Positions 22,374 to 35,157 of a stretch of DNA of 64,000 nucleotides are shown one piece after another; positions within the stretch are counted from its first letter, which is position 1, and each line of letters starts with the position of its first letter. The notes beneath the pieces were generated by a model that did not search any database, was not told the origin of the DNA, and worked only from the letters and a program-made list of their open reading frames with translations. A program made the translations under genes and the position numbers. Location: NCBI RefSeq assembly GCF_964204645.1, contig NC_134033.1:8900231-8964230 (forward strand). The letters run 5' to 3'. This DNA comes from Tubulanus polymorphus. Lineage: Eukaryota; Nemertea; Palaeonemertea; Tubulaniformes; Tubulanidae.

Positions 22374-24373
22374 AGTGCGCTGTCAAATCGCCTTGATATT
22401 TTGCAGTCACCTGGTGTATAGATGGACCAGTGTCACCACAAGTTGGGCAGTCCCTATGTTTCCTCTGTCTCTTAGGGATGCGAGACAGGGCGTCTGCATT
22501 CAAATGTTTGCTTCCCGCTCGATGTTCGATCACGAAAGCATATTCCTACAGGCGTTCAAGCCACCGAGCCACTTGGCCCTCGGGGTTTTTGAAGGTTTGT
22601 AGCCCCTTGAGTGCTGCGTGGTCTGTGCGAACTTTGAATTCCTGTCTAGTAAATGGTGGCAGAAGTGATCAATCATGTCAACCAAGGCCAACATTTCGCG
22701 TCTGATGGCACAATAGTTCTCCTCTCCACCTTCGATCACTCTCTCAGAACCATCCCGTTGTAGCTGTGACAGCATCCCTCCGATGGCCCAGTTAGAGGCG
22801 TCACAGTCCAAAATGAACTCTCCAGCGCTCACCGAGAAATCTGGGCATGCCAGGATAGGGGAGCTGGTCAGCTTTTCTTTCAGTCCGTCAAACTCTAGTT
22901 GTTGCTTGGATGTCCAGACGAATGGTTCATTTTTCCTCGTAAGACGGTGTAGCGGGGCTGTCAAGTCGGCGAAATCCTTGATGAATTGCGAGTAATATGT
23001 CACAAGACCAAGGAAACTACGCAGTTCGGTAACTGACGTTGGGGTCGGCCAATCCCTGACTCTATCGCATTTGGAACCGTCGGTTTCGACACCGGCCTCG
23101 CTTACTACATGCCCCAATAACTTGAGGCACCGCTGGACAAGCGAGCATTTCCTCGGTTTAAGCTTGAGACCGGCTTTCTGGAAGCAACGAAATACCTCTT
23201 GTAATCGCGTCAGATGGGTTGGTAGATCATGACAAAACACCACTACATCATCCAGGTAGATAAGGCATGTTTTCCATGCAACATCATCCAGTACCATCGC
23301 CATCAGTGTGCTGAATGACGCCAGGGCATTACAGACTCCAAACGGCATGCTATTCCACTCAAATAGATGGTTTTCAGTCGTGAATGCTGTCTTATGTTTG
23401 TCTGATTCCTGTATCGGGACCTGCCAGTATCCGCTGGTCAAATCGAGGGACGAGAACCAGGTTGCGCCCGATAAAGCCTCTAGGGTGCTGTCTATTCTAC
23501 CTAACGGGTGTGCGTCTTTGAATGTCGCGTCATTGAGTCGGCGGTAATCGCAGCATAGACGCAGGAACCATCGGCCTTTTTCGCTAGAACTATTGGGCTT
23601 GACCACGGGCTGGTGGATGGCCGGATCAAGTCGTGTTCTAAAAGCTCCTTGGTCGTCCCCTCAACAAAAGCTCTCCTACCAGGGGGTTGCCGACGAGGAT
23701 GTTGTTTTATCGGTGGGTGGTCACCGGTGTCAATCTCGAATTCAAGCGAATCTGTTCGACCGATGTCAAAGTCTCCCATCGAGAATACTGACTTGTGCTC
23801 CCGTATGATGTCAACAAGCTGTGTTTTCATGTCAGTGGGGATTTCAAGCTGGTCGATTTTCAATTCTTTCAAGTGGTCCATGAATTCAGTATTGTCACCA
23901 CCCTGCAGCTGGATTTTTGGAGTTGACGGGTTTTGAGCATAGTCGTCAACAGTCATGATGTCAACTGACTGTAGGGGGCAGAATCGACCAATAGTCTGGC
24001 CCCTGTCGACTCTAAAAGCCTCATCCGAGAAGTTAGCTAGCCGACCCGGTATCTGGTTTGCCTCCGGTACCACCAGCGTTTTCCCAGTGCAAAAATTATT
24101 CCGTCCACAGCTGCTGATCATCCCTGAGGTTGAATTATTATGAGCATAACTCCGTTTCATGTATCCATTTACCTCGGATCCAGCTGGAATGATTTGGCTC
24201 TTACCGATGAACACCCTGCAAGCAGTCGCGCGTTTGGGGCTCTGGCGGACAGGCACCTCGCTGAGGCTTCCGAAGCGGAGCACTTTGTTACGGTAATCTA
24301 TGTTGCAGCCATATTTCTCGAAGAAATCACTTCCGAGTAAGCAGTCTTGGGCAAAATCCTCGCTGACGATCAT
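22374..24373 (-). pseudogene. pol: Gypsy pol: protease end, reverse transcriptase, RNase H
   Basis: The upstream frame (24373-23501) ends the protease region (DCLLGSDFFEKYGCNIDY) and begins the RT (IRPSTSPWSSPIVLAKKADG). After a frameshift near 23590 the next frame (23606-22530) holds the RT core: DLTSGYWQVPI, MPFGVCNA, the catalytic YLDD (LIYLDDVVVF), LGHVVSEAGV and the Ty3/Gypsy tether. RNase H begins at ILDCDASNWAIGG and is frameshifted again near its end. The spacer motif LNADALSRIP follows around 22490, then element C begins at 22373. The integrase expected next is absent. Frameshifts make it non-functional. Confidence 0.9.
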
Positions 24374-24476
24374 AGGACATGAAATTCTTCAGTTCCAACT
24401 CTCAGACATACCTCAGCTAATTCATGTAACTCCATTGGCTGACCGGTAGCTGTTGTCACGATTCCTTCGATTGGCC

Positions 24477-24968
24477 TCAGTGCAGCGGCTTCACCCTTCG
24501 GGCTACTAGAGTCCCATACTGAATCTCTAATGATGGTGCAGGAGGCACCAGTGTCCAGGAGGCACCAGTGTCCAGGAGTACCACCGCTTTCGAACGGTCA
24601 TTTACTACGACATCACAGAAAAGCCCCGAGGCGTGGAGCCTCACTGTTCCGATGTTTGTAACTAAGCTCGTCTGGGCTGGTTCTGTTCCTGTTGGTTGAA
24701 CCTTGGTGTCGCGCAACTTGTGACAAGTGTTTTCCGTAGCCGGACCGGGAGCCTCACTGTTCTCCGAAGGGTCACGTCGATTTTCTTCTATACTTTGGGT
24801 ATGTTGTGGTGGCCTAACAGTGATGGTTCTAGTAGGATGCAGACCATCAGTAGGTGTATCTCCACTAGAATCACATGCCGGGCCAGCAACCACATATCCA
24901 ACTTGAGGTGTCGTTGGCATATGGTTTGATGGTCTCGATATCATTTGAATATGGTTTGATGGTCTCAC
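24477..24968 (-). pseudogene. pro: Gypsy aspartic protease region
   Basis: The frame contains VLLDTGASWTLVPP, the active-site DTGA motif of retroviral-type aspartic proteases, preceded by a Pro/Thr-rich linker. A short internal duplication (AGGCACCAGTGTCCAGG twice near 24541-24576) lies just after. It is out of frame with the gag and RT frames on either side, so pol was broken or translated by frameshifting. Confidence 0.75.
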
Positions 24969-25165
24969 GCTGGGGGGGGGGGGCTAGTATGATGGGAACC
25001 ATCAATAGGTGCATCTCTACTTGCATCACGCGTTTGGCCATTTGCCATATTCATCCGATTTTTCCTACGTCTTGCGGGGGTATATACAGCGGTACAGGGG
25101 GGACTATTTCCTGATGGGGTTTCCATTGCCCCCCTGAAAACCCCGCTTCTCGTTTCCCTGGTTTC

Positions 25166-26168
25166 CTATAGGTAGGTGGCAGTTACTTGAATAGTGACCA
25201 CTCCCCCGCCATTATAGCATTCAACTTGTGGGCACAAGTTTTTGGGGTGGTCTGCATCCCAGCAACGCCAACATTTATCATCAGCAAGCGGTCGACGATT
25301 GCCATTACCAGAGACAACTGCTTCCAAATGGCCTACTCGATACATCAGCGTTCCCATCATCGATTTCAATTCGTCGAGTTGTTTGGCTATGGCTGAGCTA
25401 GTCGAGTCGAGCTGGGTCTGGTTAACGGATACTTTTTGTTTATGAGTCGTGCCCTCAGTCGAGCGTCTCGCTGTTTCCAAAGTCCGTGCTTGAGCGACTG
25501 CTGCAGCCAGCGAACTTGGCTGGGCCGCATACATTGACTGCTTCACTGAGACGGGTAGGCTATTACCTTAAAGAAATTGGTCTTTGGCCAATGCGTCCTG
25601 TAGCTCGAAAGCAATGCCAGGGTACGCGTTCCTTGCCAGTTCTGCAGTTCTGTCTTTTGGTCCCTCCATTTCAACAACTTAAAGTCATCCACAGTCTTTG
25701 TTTGTTGGAAACGGGATGATAGCCGCCGATAGAAATCATCATACGACAGGCTCGAGTCGAGACGTAGGTTCGAGACAGCCTGGTATGCCTCATGGTCAAG
25801 TCGCATCATCAGGTGTGATTTACGCTGTTCGCCTCCGTTGATGCGAGAACTAATCTGAGCCAGGTCAGCGAACGCGTCAAACCTTTCGAGCCAAACGCAA
25901 AAATTGTGTCCCATGGTATAGGGCTCTGGCGCCGGAATGTTGTGCATTTTTGGGTGGGTGCATCTCTCGTCACGACCCTCTCCATCACTTCAGTCAGGCG
26001 CTGAAGGATGGAATCCTCAGATGTTTTTAGATTTTCAGCTTTCGTCTTCGTTGGACGGCCACGTTTTGGTTTTGACGAGAGGTTACCCTCCCCACTAACC
26101 AGGAGGTCATGATGTGCAGCTCCGGCCGTTGGTGACATAGGCCTAGATAAGGCCAAGGGCTCACACAC
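25166..26168 (-). pseudogene. gag: Gypsy gag with zinc knuckle
   Basis: Three overlapping frames. The first (26168-25809) is basic (KPKRGRPTKTK). The second (25947-25543) has the Gypsy gag core (NFCVWLERFDAFADLAQ ... DDFYRRLSSRFQQ). The third (25546-25166) ends in a zinc knuckle CWRCWDADHPKNLC, a perfect Cys-x2-Cys-x4-His-x4-Cys. The frame changes within what should be one protein indicate at least two disabling indels. Confidence 0.85.
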
Positions 26169-26403
26169 ATCTTTCTCAACATCCGAAATAATTACTATTC
26201 TATTATATAAATGACACAGAAAATACAGGACCGAAAATAAAATTGGGGGAAACAGGCACTAAAATAATACTAAATATGAACTAGGAATTACGAAGTAGGT
26301 AAAAAGTACGTAAAGTACACACAAAAAGTAACCGTAATTTACACAGACTAAACGGAGAAAACGTGTTCACCGCTTCAACTCAATTTCAACTGGTTTTTTC
26401 ACA

Positions 26404-26423
26404 ATCCCACTACGCTGCCACCA
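26404..26423 (-). other. Primer binding site, tRNA-Leu-like
   Basis: Two bases inside the 5' LTR, the element strand reads TGGTGGCAGCGTAGTGGGAT. This matches the complement of a typical eukaryotic tRNA-Leu 3' end including CCA, with one or two differences in the middle. Confidence 0.65.
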
Positions 26424-26425
26424 GA

Positions 26426-26611
26426 TGTAACGAGGTCCTATTCTACAGTAGAACATCCCTCCAAATATCGACTCCAAGAGCCCAAAAACCAGTAAAAAGG
26501 CGGACAAAAGATATAACCACAATCCCCTATTTTTCTGTATTTTTCAAGAGAGAGAGGGTAGCACCCTCCAGTTACGACATAGAAAACGACTGATGGACAT
26601 ATTCCATCACA
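26426..26611 (-). repeat. 5' LTR of the Gypsy element
   Basis: 186 bp, TGTAACGAGGTCC ... CCATCACA on the + strand. Matches 16658-16854 except for small indels and a few substitutions. Followed by GAAA, the right target duplication. Confidence 0.92.
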
Positions 26612-26615
26612 GAAA

Positions 26616-29600
26616 TGATTACAGCAAAATCGAATGACGATCAACAAGGTATAGTTTTCATTTATCTTCGGATAATTTGTCTACCCCTGATGATAGAAGC
26701 ATTTTGGCTACACCTTCTGAAACCTCGACGCTTTATGTACTCGCGCCAATTAGTTAGCCACAGTCGATTTTCGTGCCACGTGACCTCCTTCCAACTGATA
26801 TTAAGCAATCAAATGTAAGAATTACCGGTACTCAGTTATGTAATATAATAGAGGAGTGAAAGAAAGTATAATAGATATCTTAGGAGACCAATTTAAATCT
26901 GCGTTTGTCGTGAAACATCTATTACTACTGTCTTGCAGAGCATAGACACCGACCGTTTATCCATGTAGAATTGGTATTTTAAGGCTATTCGCTTTACTTC
27001 AAAACAAGTATCTGATAAACTTTAAAAAGCTACATATCCAGGGTATGTCGTAGGACTCTTGATGCCCATGAATTATCATCCCATAATAACAATGAATCCA
27101 ATTCTGCATGTACGTTAGCACGACTGATTACTAATCCAAATATTTTAAACATGGCATTAGAAAAAAAACAATTACACAAAACGCCAAGTACTTACAACAT
27201 CTGAGACAGTTGCGCATAAGTTACGGCTTTGACGCGGAAGTAAAATTCCATTTGAAAATTCCTACCACTTCTGTCCATATTACGTTGATTTGAGCCAGAA
27301 ATCTTCAGGAAATGTAGCCAACGTAAATTGAATTAATCATTTGACTCATTTGAGGGATCATAGTTCATTAAAGTCTTAAAGCTCGCCATAAACTTTCGGT
27401 AAATTTAAGCCGAAAATGATTTCAACCATCCGCCACGTTGTTTCATTAATAAGACACTTGTTGCGCACCGGCTGTATATTGATGCGGTAAATGACGGATC
27501 CGGACAGGTTGTAAGTCTGAATCCCTGATTTACGGGTGAGTTTGCCGCTCGAGGTCGTCCGGTAATTTGGGGATGTACTTTTATCAATGCTTTGTGTTAT
27601 TATTGTCGCTGTTTAGACCCGGTAATTACACGGCATTAATTCATAATAAATTACTACACGCAAATTCGAAATGGTCAGAAGCTGAGTTATATTTCTCTGA
27701 GAATTGACAATTACGTTTATAAGCTGTTAGTGGTCGAATCTGAGAGGAGATACATTTTATGAAAAACATTTGTCTGGAAAGTGGAAAAGGTAATAATCAC
27801 GAGAATTACAAGACGGTTTCTGCAAAGCAGCAGAAACCCTAAGAATTAAAACTAAAGTTCAAAATTGATTATCCATTATTACAATTATACCTTTCTCCTC
27901 TGTTGCAGAATTGAAATTTTTTTGAAACTTTTGACATGATATAGCAGAGGTTTAAATGGAGGGGGTAATATGGTAATTATGGTTTGATGCCTGGCCTAGG
28001 CCCGCTATCCATCTGTCCTGGCTTAGAATAATGTAGCTGTCAATTGTACATTTTTGGGGTTAAACCCACTTTAAAGTCATCTTCGATGTCAATTAAACCC
28101 CGGACTGGATTCTATATTTCACCCGAAACGAAAAAAATCAATCGGCGGTTAGAGGTATATTCTTTAGACAGACCCAAGTGATTTAGTCATCCACATATCA
28201 ACTTCCACGGTACATTCGAATAATCTGAACAAATTGTTGATTACCTTTTATTCGAAAATAGCTTTCGAATCGTGATCAACTATTATCTCCTTTCAAGTTG
28301 ATATAGGCCTAATGTAAAATAATTATGAATACAAAGTAACTAGAAATATTATTTAAACGTAATCATATTTTACTTGAATGTATTAACTTGGTAGGCTTTG
28401 TTTTGCGGCAAATGATATTATTAGTAATAGCTCATTTGTTCCTCGAGAGCTGATAAGGTCCTAATGTTGTTAAAATGACCCGAATAATCTGCCTTTGAAA
28501 GGTCTTTGATATCATCATTGGTCATTCGGAGATCGTATTTAGTTCAGGTTTTAATCTTATTTTCCGAGGAGTAGTTTCATACCATCAAAATCAGTTGATG
28601 CCATCAGGTAACGAGTCTTGCGATGCCATCAGGTTGGGGCCATGTGAGGGAGATTAGTGGTAGTATCGTCTGTCTATCACCAGGTTTAAATCGCTGCCAT
28701 TAGAGGATAGATTACCTAGTCCAGGAGCCAGTCTTAGCCATTACTACACAATCGGCCCCAGGGATTTTGGACTGGGAGAGTCACTAGTGCCGGATTGATG
28801 TAGAGCATTGCTGTAAAATGCTTTTGATTGAGGCGGTATGGTTTCTTTTAACATAAATAGACGGGATAGATATGGGTGATTTTGTTTGCGATACAGTCTA
28901 TTGAAAAACTGATGACATGATTCTACTACTTAGTTAGGTCTATGGTGTTCAGAGTTTTCGATCTTTTTTGGATCAAACCATCTTTAATGAAGCTATATTA
29001 TCTCTCTGACACTTATACTGATTTTTCTGTAATAGCATTTTTTAGAGTGATCGTGTCTAGATATCTGATGTTCCTGTTATCCGATTTACAATATGTTGCA
29101 TTATAATTGTTTGGGAACCATCAAACTGCACTAGACCGCAAATATGATGTTTCAACTTATTTTCTGTGTGTCATTTTCAAAAGAGATCATAGTCAACATA
29201 ACTACGCCCTATTCAACAACACCCAAACTTATAAAGATCATTTAAGTTTTATTTTGTATGCTTATGTTCGTAGCATATTTTCTACTCATATCGTGAGAAC
29301 ATCATTCATTGCTGTACCTATGGAGGCTTTTAAGGTTATATCATTTATATTATTCATCACATTGTTCTCTTTCTTTATTTTTTGTTATTATGATTTTTTA
29401 TTGATTCATTCAGAATATTATCGTTGAGAACGACAAAAGGACAGAAAACTGTGAAATGCTTGTGACGAAGGTAAAAATCTGATATTGAAATAAGGTTTAT
29501 TGATTCTAATAACCATAGGCTTAGATCCGCAGTTAAAGCTAAACAAAAGTAGCCCTGCCCATGCCACTGTGTCTGAATGTATTTTAGAGCAACTAAAAAC

Positions 29601-30871
29601 GATGTTAGCTCGATGGATCTACATTGGTGATAGAACTCGTTTGACCAGTGGAATGGTTAGGAATAGTCTCTCTGTGTGCAGTTAATAATTATGATTTAGA
29701 AGAAATCGCTAGGTTTCCATCAGCATCAGTATGTCACTAACTTGTTAATCCTGTTGCTTCTAGTTGCAGCTCTTGAGCACTGACCTCTGAATTTTAGATA
29801 CTGCTTGAACAGATCAAGGTTTTCTAAAAATGAACTGATTTTAGGTGCTAGGCCTCTAACCCACAACTGCGCATTCATAAAATGATCTGAGTGAAATTGT
29901 AGAAACCTAGCATCCCAATTGCTCTAAAGTTATTTGAAGTTAACGATTGGGATGAATATTATAGTATAGGTTAATTTTTCATCAGCATTACCCTGTTTGG
30001 ATGGTGTATATCTCTAGAACCTTTTAGTTTCAAACCTTCCCTTCAAAAATGCTTTCAAGTCTAACTACAATAATCAAACTATCCGGAAAATCTGACCAAC
30101 TGTCGTAAAATAAGCACTTCTTTAATAGAACCAAATTTACCGAACAGCCAGCATCAAATAATATATCAGTTTAAGAGAATCCCACGATCATAAACACAAG
30201 TATGAAGTTTGATTAACTCACGCCGCATCATTTAGTCATCATGTATTATTCCAAAATTTCACACAGCATTCGCTAGCTTTTTCGTATTCTAAAACGATTT
30301 TGGAAATTAAATCTGCTTTGAAAATGGCTCATAGGATAAGAGTCGAAACGTCAAAACACTAATGGTAGCTGTTTTTCAGCAGAAACTATGTTCATTTTTT
30401 CTTTTAAGGTTTCTACTACTTTCTGCTTTCGATTTTTATGATTAAAATCGATTTAATGAATCTTTTAATTTTTGTGAAACTGTGTACTGTAGTTGAATTA
30501 ACGAAATTGTATAAAAAAAGTGTCAATTATGTATTGTTCAACCAATTAATAATGAATACATATTTCTTTTTCCAACTTTTCTTTTTCCACTGTTCACGCT
30601 TTTCTATCATATTCACACTTCATCACCTGCTTGTGTTTTCCTTTGTCAAACCTAACCCACCACCATAACTATGTTGTACTATATATTTGTGATTCTTACA
30701 ATTTCCTTAAAATCTTTCATTAAAAAAATCTTACAATGCCTTTGTTATTGGAAACTGTGTCCGATAATGAAATTTTCTCGTATCGTGATCGGCGTTTCAT
30801 TTGGGATTCGCTGTTTACTCGTGTAATAAAATAATCAAACAATTTGTATAAAATCTGTATATACAAAAAAG
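26616..30871. other. Intron DNA upstream of the supported exchanger exons
   Basis: No coding exon, domain or full element recognised. Includes the dispersed fragment at 28145-28185 shared with 15940-16015. Open frames at 29107-29427 and 30438-30668 are AT-rich and hydrophobic but lack splice context or recognisable motifs. Confidence 0.5.
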
Positions 30872-31312
30872 CGTAGCAATTCGCCCGGTACGTCCTCATT
30901 ACCGCACAGTCCTCGCGCTACGCGGATCGACTGTCATCGTGACAGCGGATTTCAAAGTACGGAACCGAGTTATATTCTGAGTAACGCGACTAGCCAAACT
31001 GATTTATCACATCCGGGAACCCAGCACCATCAGCCGGATTTTAGCTATATCAATGAGGATACACTCCGACCACCTGATTCGGTGACCGGTTGTTTAAATC
31101 CCAGACGCGTCAGAAATCATGCACCAAGCGCTGGCGCCAATGGAAGTGGTATATTTATGTTCGAAAATAACCAAATGAATAGCAATAATGATCGCGAATA
31201 TGATCGCATTAACACCAACGATCAATCATCGACCGATCAGCAACAATCATTCCACATTCAAATTCTGCCAGTTGCCCAGGGCAACGGGCAGAGCGATATG
31301 ATTGATGAAGAG
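30872..31312 (+). CDS. SLC24: SLC24/NCKX-type exchanger, cytoplasmic loop exon
   Basis: 441 bp, 147 codons, phase 0 at both ends. Donor GAAGAG/GTAAAA; acceptor ACAAAAAAG, which is weak but gives the correct phase. The peptide is Ser/Asn/Gln/Pro-rich without hydrophobic segments (RSNSPGTSSLPHSPRATRID ... IQILPVAQGNGQSDMIDEE), as expected for the long, poorly conserved cytoplasmic loop between the two membrane domains. Assignment rests on the open frame across the exon and its in-phase join to 31560-31667 and the membrane exons beyond. Confidence 0.8.
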
Positions 31313-31559
31313 GTAAAACCAAAGTACCTAAAACAAATTTTATCAGTTACTGTTTGCCATTTGCCGTACGTTTTGGTATCGGTTTCATTGCTCGACTGCT
31401 GGTTTTTGTATTGGTATAAGTTGTGATTTTCTAAAAGCCCATTTCTTCTATGGATGAATCTTCTCACGCCAACTGCTCTACTACTACTACTACTCCAAAT
31501 ATCACAATCTCTGTCAATCCTCCTTATGCACTAGCCTCACTTGTGTTTCCTCCTCTCAG
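31313..31559 (+). other. Intron
   Basis: GTAAAACC to a strong polypyrimidine acceptor TTTCCTCCTCTCAG. Confidence 0.8.
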
Positions 31560-31667
31560 GGCGTACGGTCATCGACGCAAGTGCACCACCCTCACTTCAC
31601 ACCAGGGAATGAAGCGATTACCGAGGATGAACTAGAAAGCGAAGAGAGCTCGCCACCTAACCACAAG
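31560..31667 (+). CDS. SLC24: SLC24/NCKX-type exchanger, loop exon 2
   Basis: 108 bp, 36 codons, phase 0 to phase 0, between TCCTCTCAG and CACAAG/GTGCGG. Encodes GVRSSTQVHHPHFTPGNEAI followed by an acidic stretch (TEDELESEESSPPNHK). The length divisible by three means it could be skipped without breaking the frame. The donor GTGCGG is atypical. Confidence 0.8.
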
Positions 31668-33114
31668 GTGCGGAACTAGATGACAAAATCAGGGATGAGC
31701 ATGCTTAACGTGTTGAAACCCTTCAATCCAGTTACTGGGTACCACAAATATATTTTGGTCTGGTTTGGTCTGTTGGTTTTACAATCAATGCTTAACCTAA
31801 GCCAAAATGGTCAAAAGATCAGACTTGCGTAAGGCATTGTATGATGTAAGATCAAATGGTTGTTATCGGGTATCTGATATGTCGGCCAGAACGGCCATCT
31901 TTAGTTTATTGTTTGCATCGTACAGCTTAAATGTTCTTGATGGATTTCCATTGAACTTGTTATGAGAATTTGGGCAGTTGAGATGTCCTTCCCTATTGAA
32001 CATTTTGGTCATTGGCCATCAAAATGATGAGATGTCCAATCATATCTAAAATAGATGTTAGGGGTCACAACAAATGAATTTGGTCTGAGGGCTCATTAAC
32101 GAGTTAATGACCAATAAAGTAAACTCTGCTGTTTTCTATGAAGTATGCAATCTCCGTGCCCATTTCCAAACTGCTTATTGGAGATTTACATGGTATTTCC
32201 ATATTCTAGTTCTTAAGCGTACTCAGCCTTTGATTTTGTTTTTTGTTTTAAAGCTATTAAGAGTTAAGCACGTTTTGCTGATATTTATTTTTCTCTAAGA
32301 AAAACATTTCCGGTGTATAAAACAAACGACTACTGTACCATGACTGTTTAATGTTCAAAAGTGTTTGTTCCTCCCGTGCATGGAATTGAATGTTTAAATT
32401 GTAACATTTCAAGTGATCGAATATGCATTCATACTATGGCAATAAATATGAATAAAAAAGTTAGTCGCGTGGCTCTGTCGATAGTTATTACCACCTTAGT
32501 CTCCTTGATGTTGGAACAGACGGTACAGATTTTTAAGAAAATGGGTACATATTCGATATCTGGTGTGAAACCGAAGAAGCAATGTTGTTTTTGTCACCCA
32601 TGTTTGTTTAGGTGCGTTGGCCTGCGTTGATTAATACCAGTCAGCACCATAGTCTCAACTAACCTAAAACTTGATGCCTTGCGCAGTTCACTGTATTTCA
32701 GGAGGAGAATACCAGAACAGTTGAGCTTTTTAAAAAAATGATTTGTTCAATTAATTAAACAGATTGTAATATCAGACCTGGTCTCCTCCACGAACGCAGT
32801 CATTATGTGTATCATATGCCTGGACCGATTGGTTGATAATGTAATGCACGTGACAGCACGAAATGATCGAAAAGCTGAGGCTTTTTCGGAAAAGGCATTC
32901 GAAATGATTGATTAGGGACTCTATTGGAAAAATGGCTTTTATGCAATATGGTCTTGATCGCATAAGAAATGTTCAAGCTCAAGTAACTATGAGACAATCA
33001 AAAAACAACTTGATTCTTCCTCTCGCATAAAGATTGAACTTTTGAATCGTTGTCACGTTTAGGTTACGATGACGGCCCTGATATACAATATGATTTGTGT
33101 AAAATAAATTTCAG
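31668..33114 (+). other. Intron
   Basis: 1.4 kb with no recognised element; acceptor AAATTTCAG. Confidence 0.75.
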
Positions 33115-33362
33115 GATGCAAAAGACGACATAGAAAATGATAACCATGACAGTGGTGGCGAAGAGGAAGAGGAGGTTGAAGGGATGAAATGCGGTTGCCT
33201 CGTCATCAAAGCTTCATCTCCAAAACTCGATGACGCAAAGAAAGAAGGCGGATGTTGGGCGTGGACGAAATTCGTTCTCCGATGGATCGTTTTCGTGGTG
33301 TCTTTCCCATTCGTTTTATTGTTCTCAATTACTATTCCTGATTGTTCTAGTGAGAAAAATAG
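33115..33362 (+). CDS. SLC24: SLC24/NCKX-type exchanger, acidic loop end and first helix of membrane domain 2
   Basis: 248 bp, starting in phase 0 and ending after two bases of an Arg codon (AAT AG/GTATGA). The first 25 residues are strongly acidic (DDIENDNHDSGGEEEEEVEG), a feature of NCKX loops. Then comes a hydrophobic helix WTKFVLRWIVFVVSFPFVLL and SITIPDCSSEKN. This aligns with the start of the second membrane cluster of SLC24 exchangers, where a helix ending in (T/S)IP(N/D)C is characteristic. Confidence 0.93.
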
Positions 33363-33530
33363 GTATGATTCCTATTTTAAATTATAGTACGAGATGGCTG
33401 TCGTCATATCTTCAAATGTGTGGTTGCGGCTCATTTTCGAATGTGGCATATTTCCACAGTTTGTTGTCTGTTTGGACTTTTGATATACGGTAGTACATTG
33501 AAACTGTTACGGAATATCTTTTTATTTCAG
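33363..33530 (+). other. Intron
   Basis: GTATGATT to CTTTTTATTTCAG, 168 bp, phase 2. Confidence 0.9.
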
Positions 33531-33684
33531 GAAGTTTTTTGCGTTAAGTTTTATCATGGCAGTATTGTGGATTGCAGTGATTAGTTTTGGTCTGGTGACA
33601 CTAGTTGGTCGTACAGGCTGTATTCTGGGCGTTGGGCAGTACACAATGGGTGTCTTAGTTATAGCCGTTGGAACCAGTATACCT
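33531..33684 (+). CDS. SLC24: SLC24/NCKX-type exchanger, start of alpha-2 repeat
   Basis: 154 bp completing the split Arg codon. Encodes RKFFALSFIMAVLWIAVISF, a transmembrane helix, then GCILGVGQYTMGVLVIAVGT and SIP. The end is the first half of the ion-binding alpha-2 repeat, GTSIPD, with the essential Asp supplied by the first codon of the next exon. Donor CCT/GTGAGT. Confidence 0.95.
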
Positions 33685-34389
33685 GTGAGTATCATAGTTT
33701 AACGAAGCAACAGTGACTACGAATCAACAGTGATCGATTTGTCATTTTGGTGTTTGTTAGCAAAATGAAGAATTATTCAAAAATGCAGGATAAAAGTACC
33801 TGGCAAAATGACCGCTGTCTAAAAATGGTTTATTGAATAAAACATATTCGTTGTTGTTTTTATTTCTCACTTCATTTCTTCCCATAGAATAAAGTTGGTG
33901 AATAATTTTCAGCGTTTGCTTTCAAACGTTTCCAAAATTCATATTATGGAATTTTCAATAAAACGACTTTTCGATATTCTAATCTGGATTGGAAGTGGAT
34001 CTACTTGGCGCTGTACCTGAGTTTTATAAAAGATTTTGAAAGAAATTATTCAATCTAGGCATAAATGGTACCTCTAGCAATGATCAGTAAACATCCACAA
34101 TGCCTAATATTTCGCTTCGACTGAAAAGCCTGTATATGTTTTACTACTAGAGGAATTTATGCGTTCCCTGACTAAATTTAAAAGCCATTGATTTTTTTGC
34201 TGGCCGCTTAAAAGGGAACACACTTTAATGATCCGTCAAAGTTGTTATACCATCGCTGTTGGCAAGCCACTGGACCAATGGTCCTTTATCTATAATTTCG
34301 AATACACCTAACTCAAGAATACTTCGATATAGAAAATCGTAAACCGTGCATTGTAGGTATATTCATTTTCATTATAATTTCGCTTGTAG
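33685..34389 (+). other. Intron
   Basis: GTGAGTAT to TTCGCTTGTAG; 705 bp, no element recognised. Confidence 0.9.
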
Positions 34390-34560
34390 GATGCGCTTAG
34401 TTCGGTTTTAGTTGCTCGAGATGGTTATGGAGATATGGCTGTATCGAATGCTATTGGATCGAATGTATTTGACATTAATCTAGGACTCGGTTTACCCTTT
34501 ATCATCCGTACAATAATTAATCGGGGTAAACCTATTTATCTGCTCAACGATGAACTCACG
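34390..34560 (+). CDS. SLC24: SLC24/NCKX-type exchanger, core of alpha-2 repeat
   Basis: 171 bp, 57 codons, phase 0. The sequence DALSSVLVARDGYGDMAVSN and AIGSNVFDI is the hallmark of SLC24 alpha-2 repeats. The first Asp corresponds to Asp548 of NCKX2 (cation ligand) and the Asp of GSNVFD to Asp575, whose loss removes K+ dependence in NCKX2. Both are kept, so a K+-dependent Na+/Ca2+ exchanger is predicted. This is established for the family, not tested here. Ends with LLNDELT and GTAAGTTC. Confidence 0.96.
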
Positions 34561-35157
34561 GTAAGTTCACACTGAATAAAGTAATAACCTGTAAAGTATT
34601 ACTCGTCCCGTGGTATTCATTCTACCACAGGTTAACACAGCTCCCTTGCGAATCTTTTCAATACAAAAAAAGTTGAAACAGGCAAAAGTAAACAAAAAAC
34701 CACCAAGGCGAACATTTTAGACCCTTTTACCCCTCGGCCGTAGGACGCGAGGTAGATGTTGTTCCCGCTTTACAGGTTTAGGTTTGTGGTTGATTTTCTT
34801 GTGACATGGCATGTTTGGTTTAGGTGTGAGGAGGACGAGTCATTGTTTTTGTTATAAAAAAGATGGCCGCCGTAGTAATTTTGATGTGTGAAATAGCCAT
34901 ATTGGAGCTTGTTTCCGCATCATAGTCTAGTTTTATACAGATTTTCTTATCACTTGGTATTTGGATTAAAGGCATAAGAACGAACTCCTACTGTCTTTAA
35001 TGTGCGTAGGCCATCCTAGATGGCCGCCACAGTTATGTCGGTGTCTTAAATAGCCAAATAGCTTGTTACTGCCTCAAGGTGAATAGTTTTGACTGATTTC
35101 ATTCATACTTGAACTGTGGTTTTATGATGGGAGGAGGATGAGCCCTGAAATATAAGT

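Noticed and set aside
29107-29427. Possible membrane protein gene
   Set aside because: AT-rich hydrophobic frame without splice signals, homologues I recognise, or supporting context.
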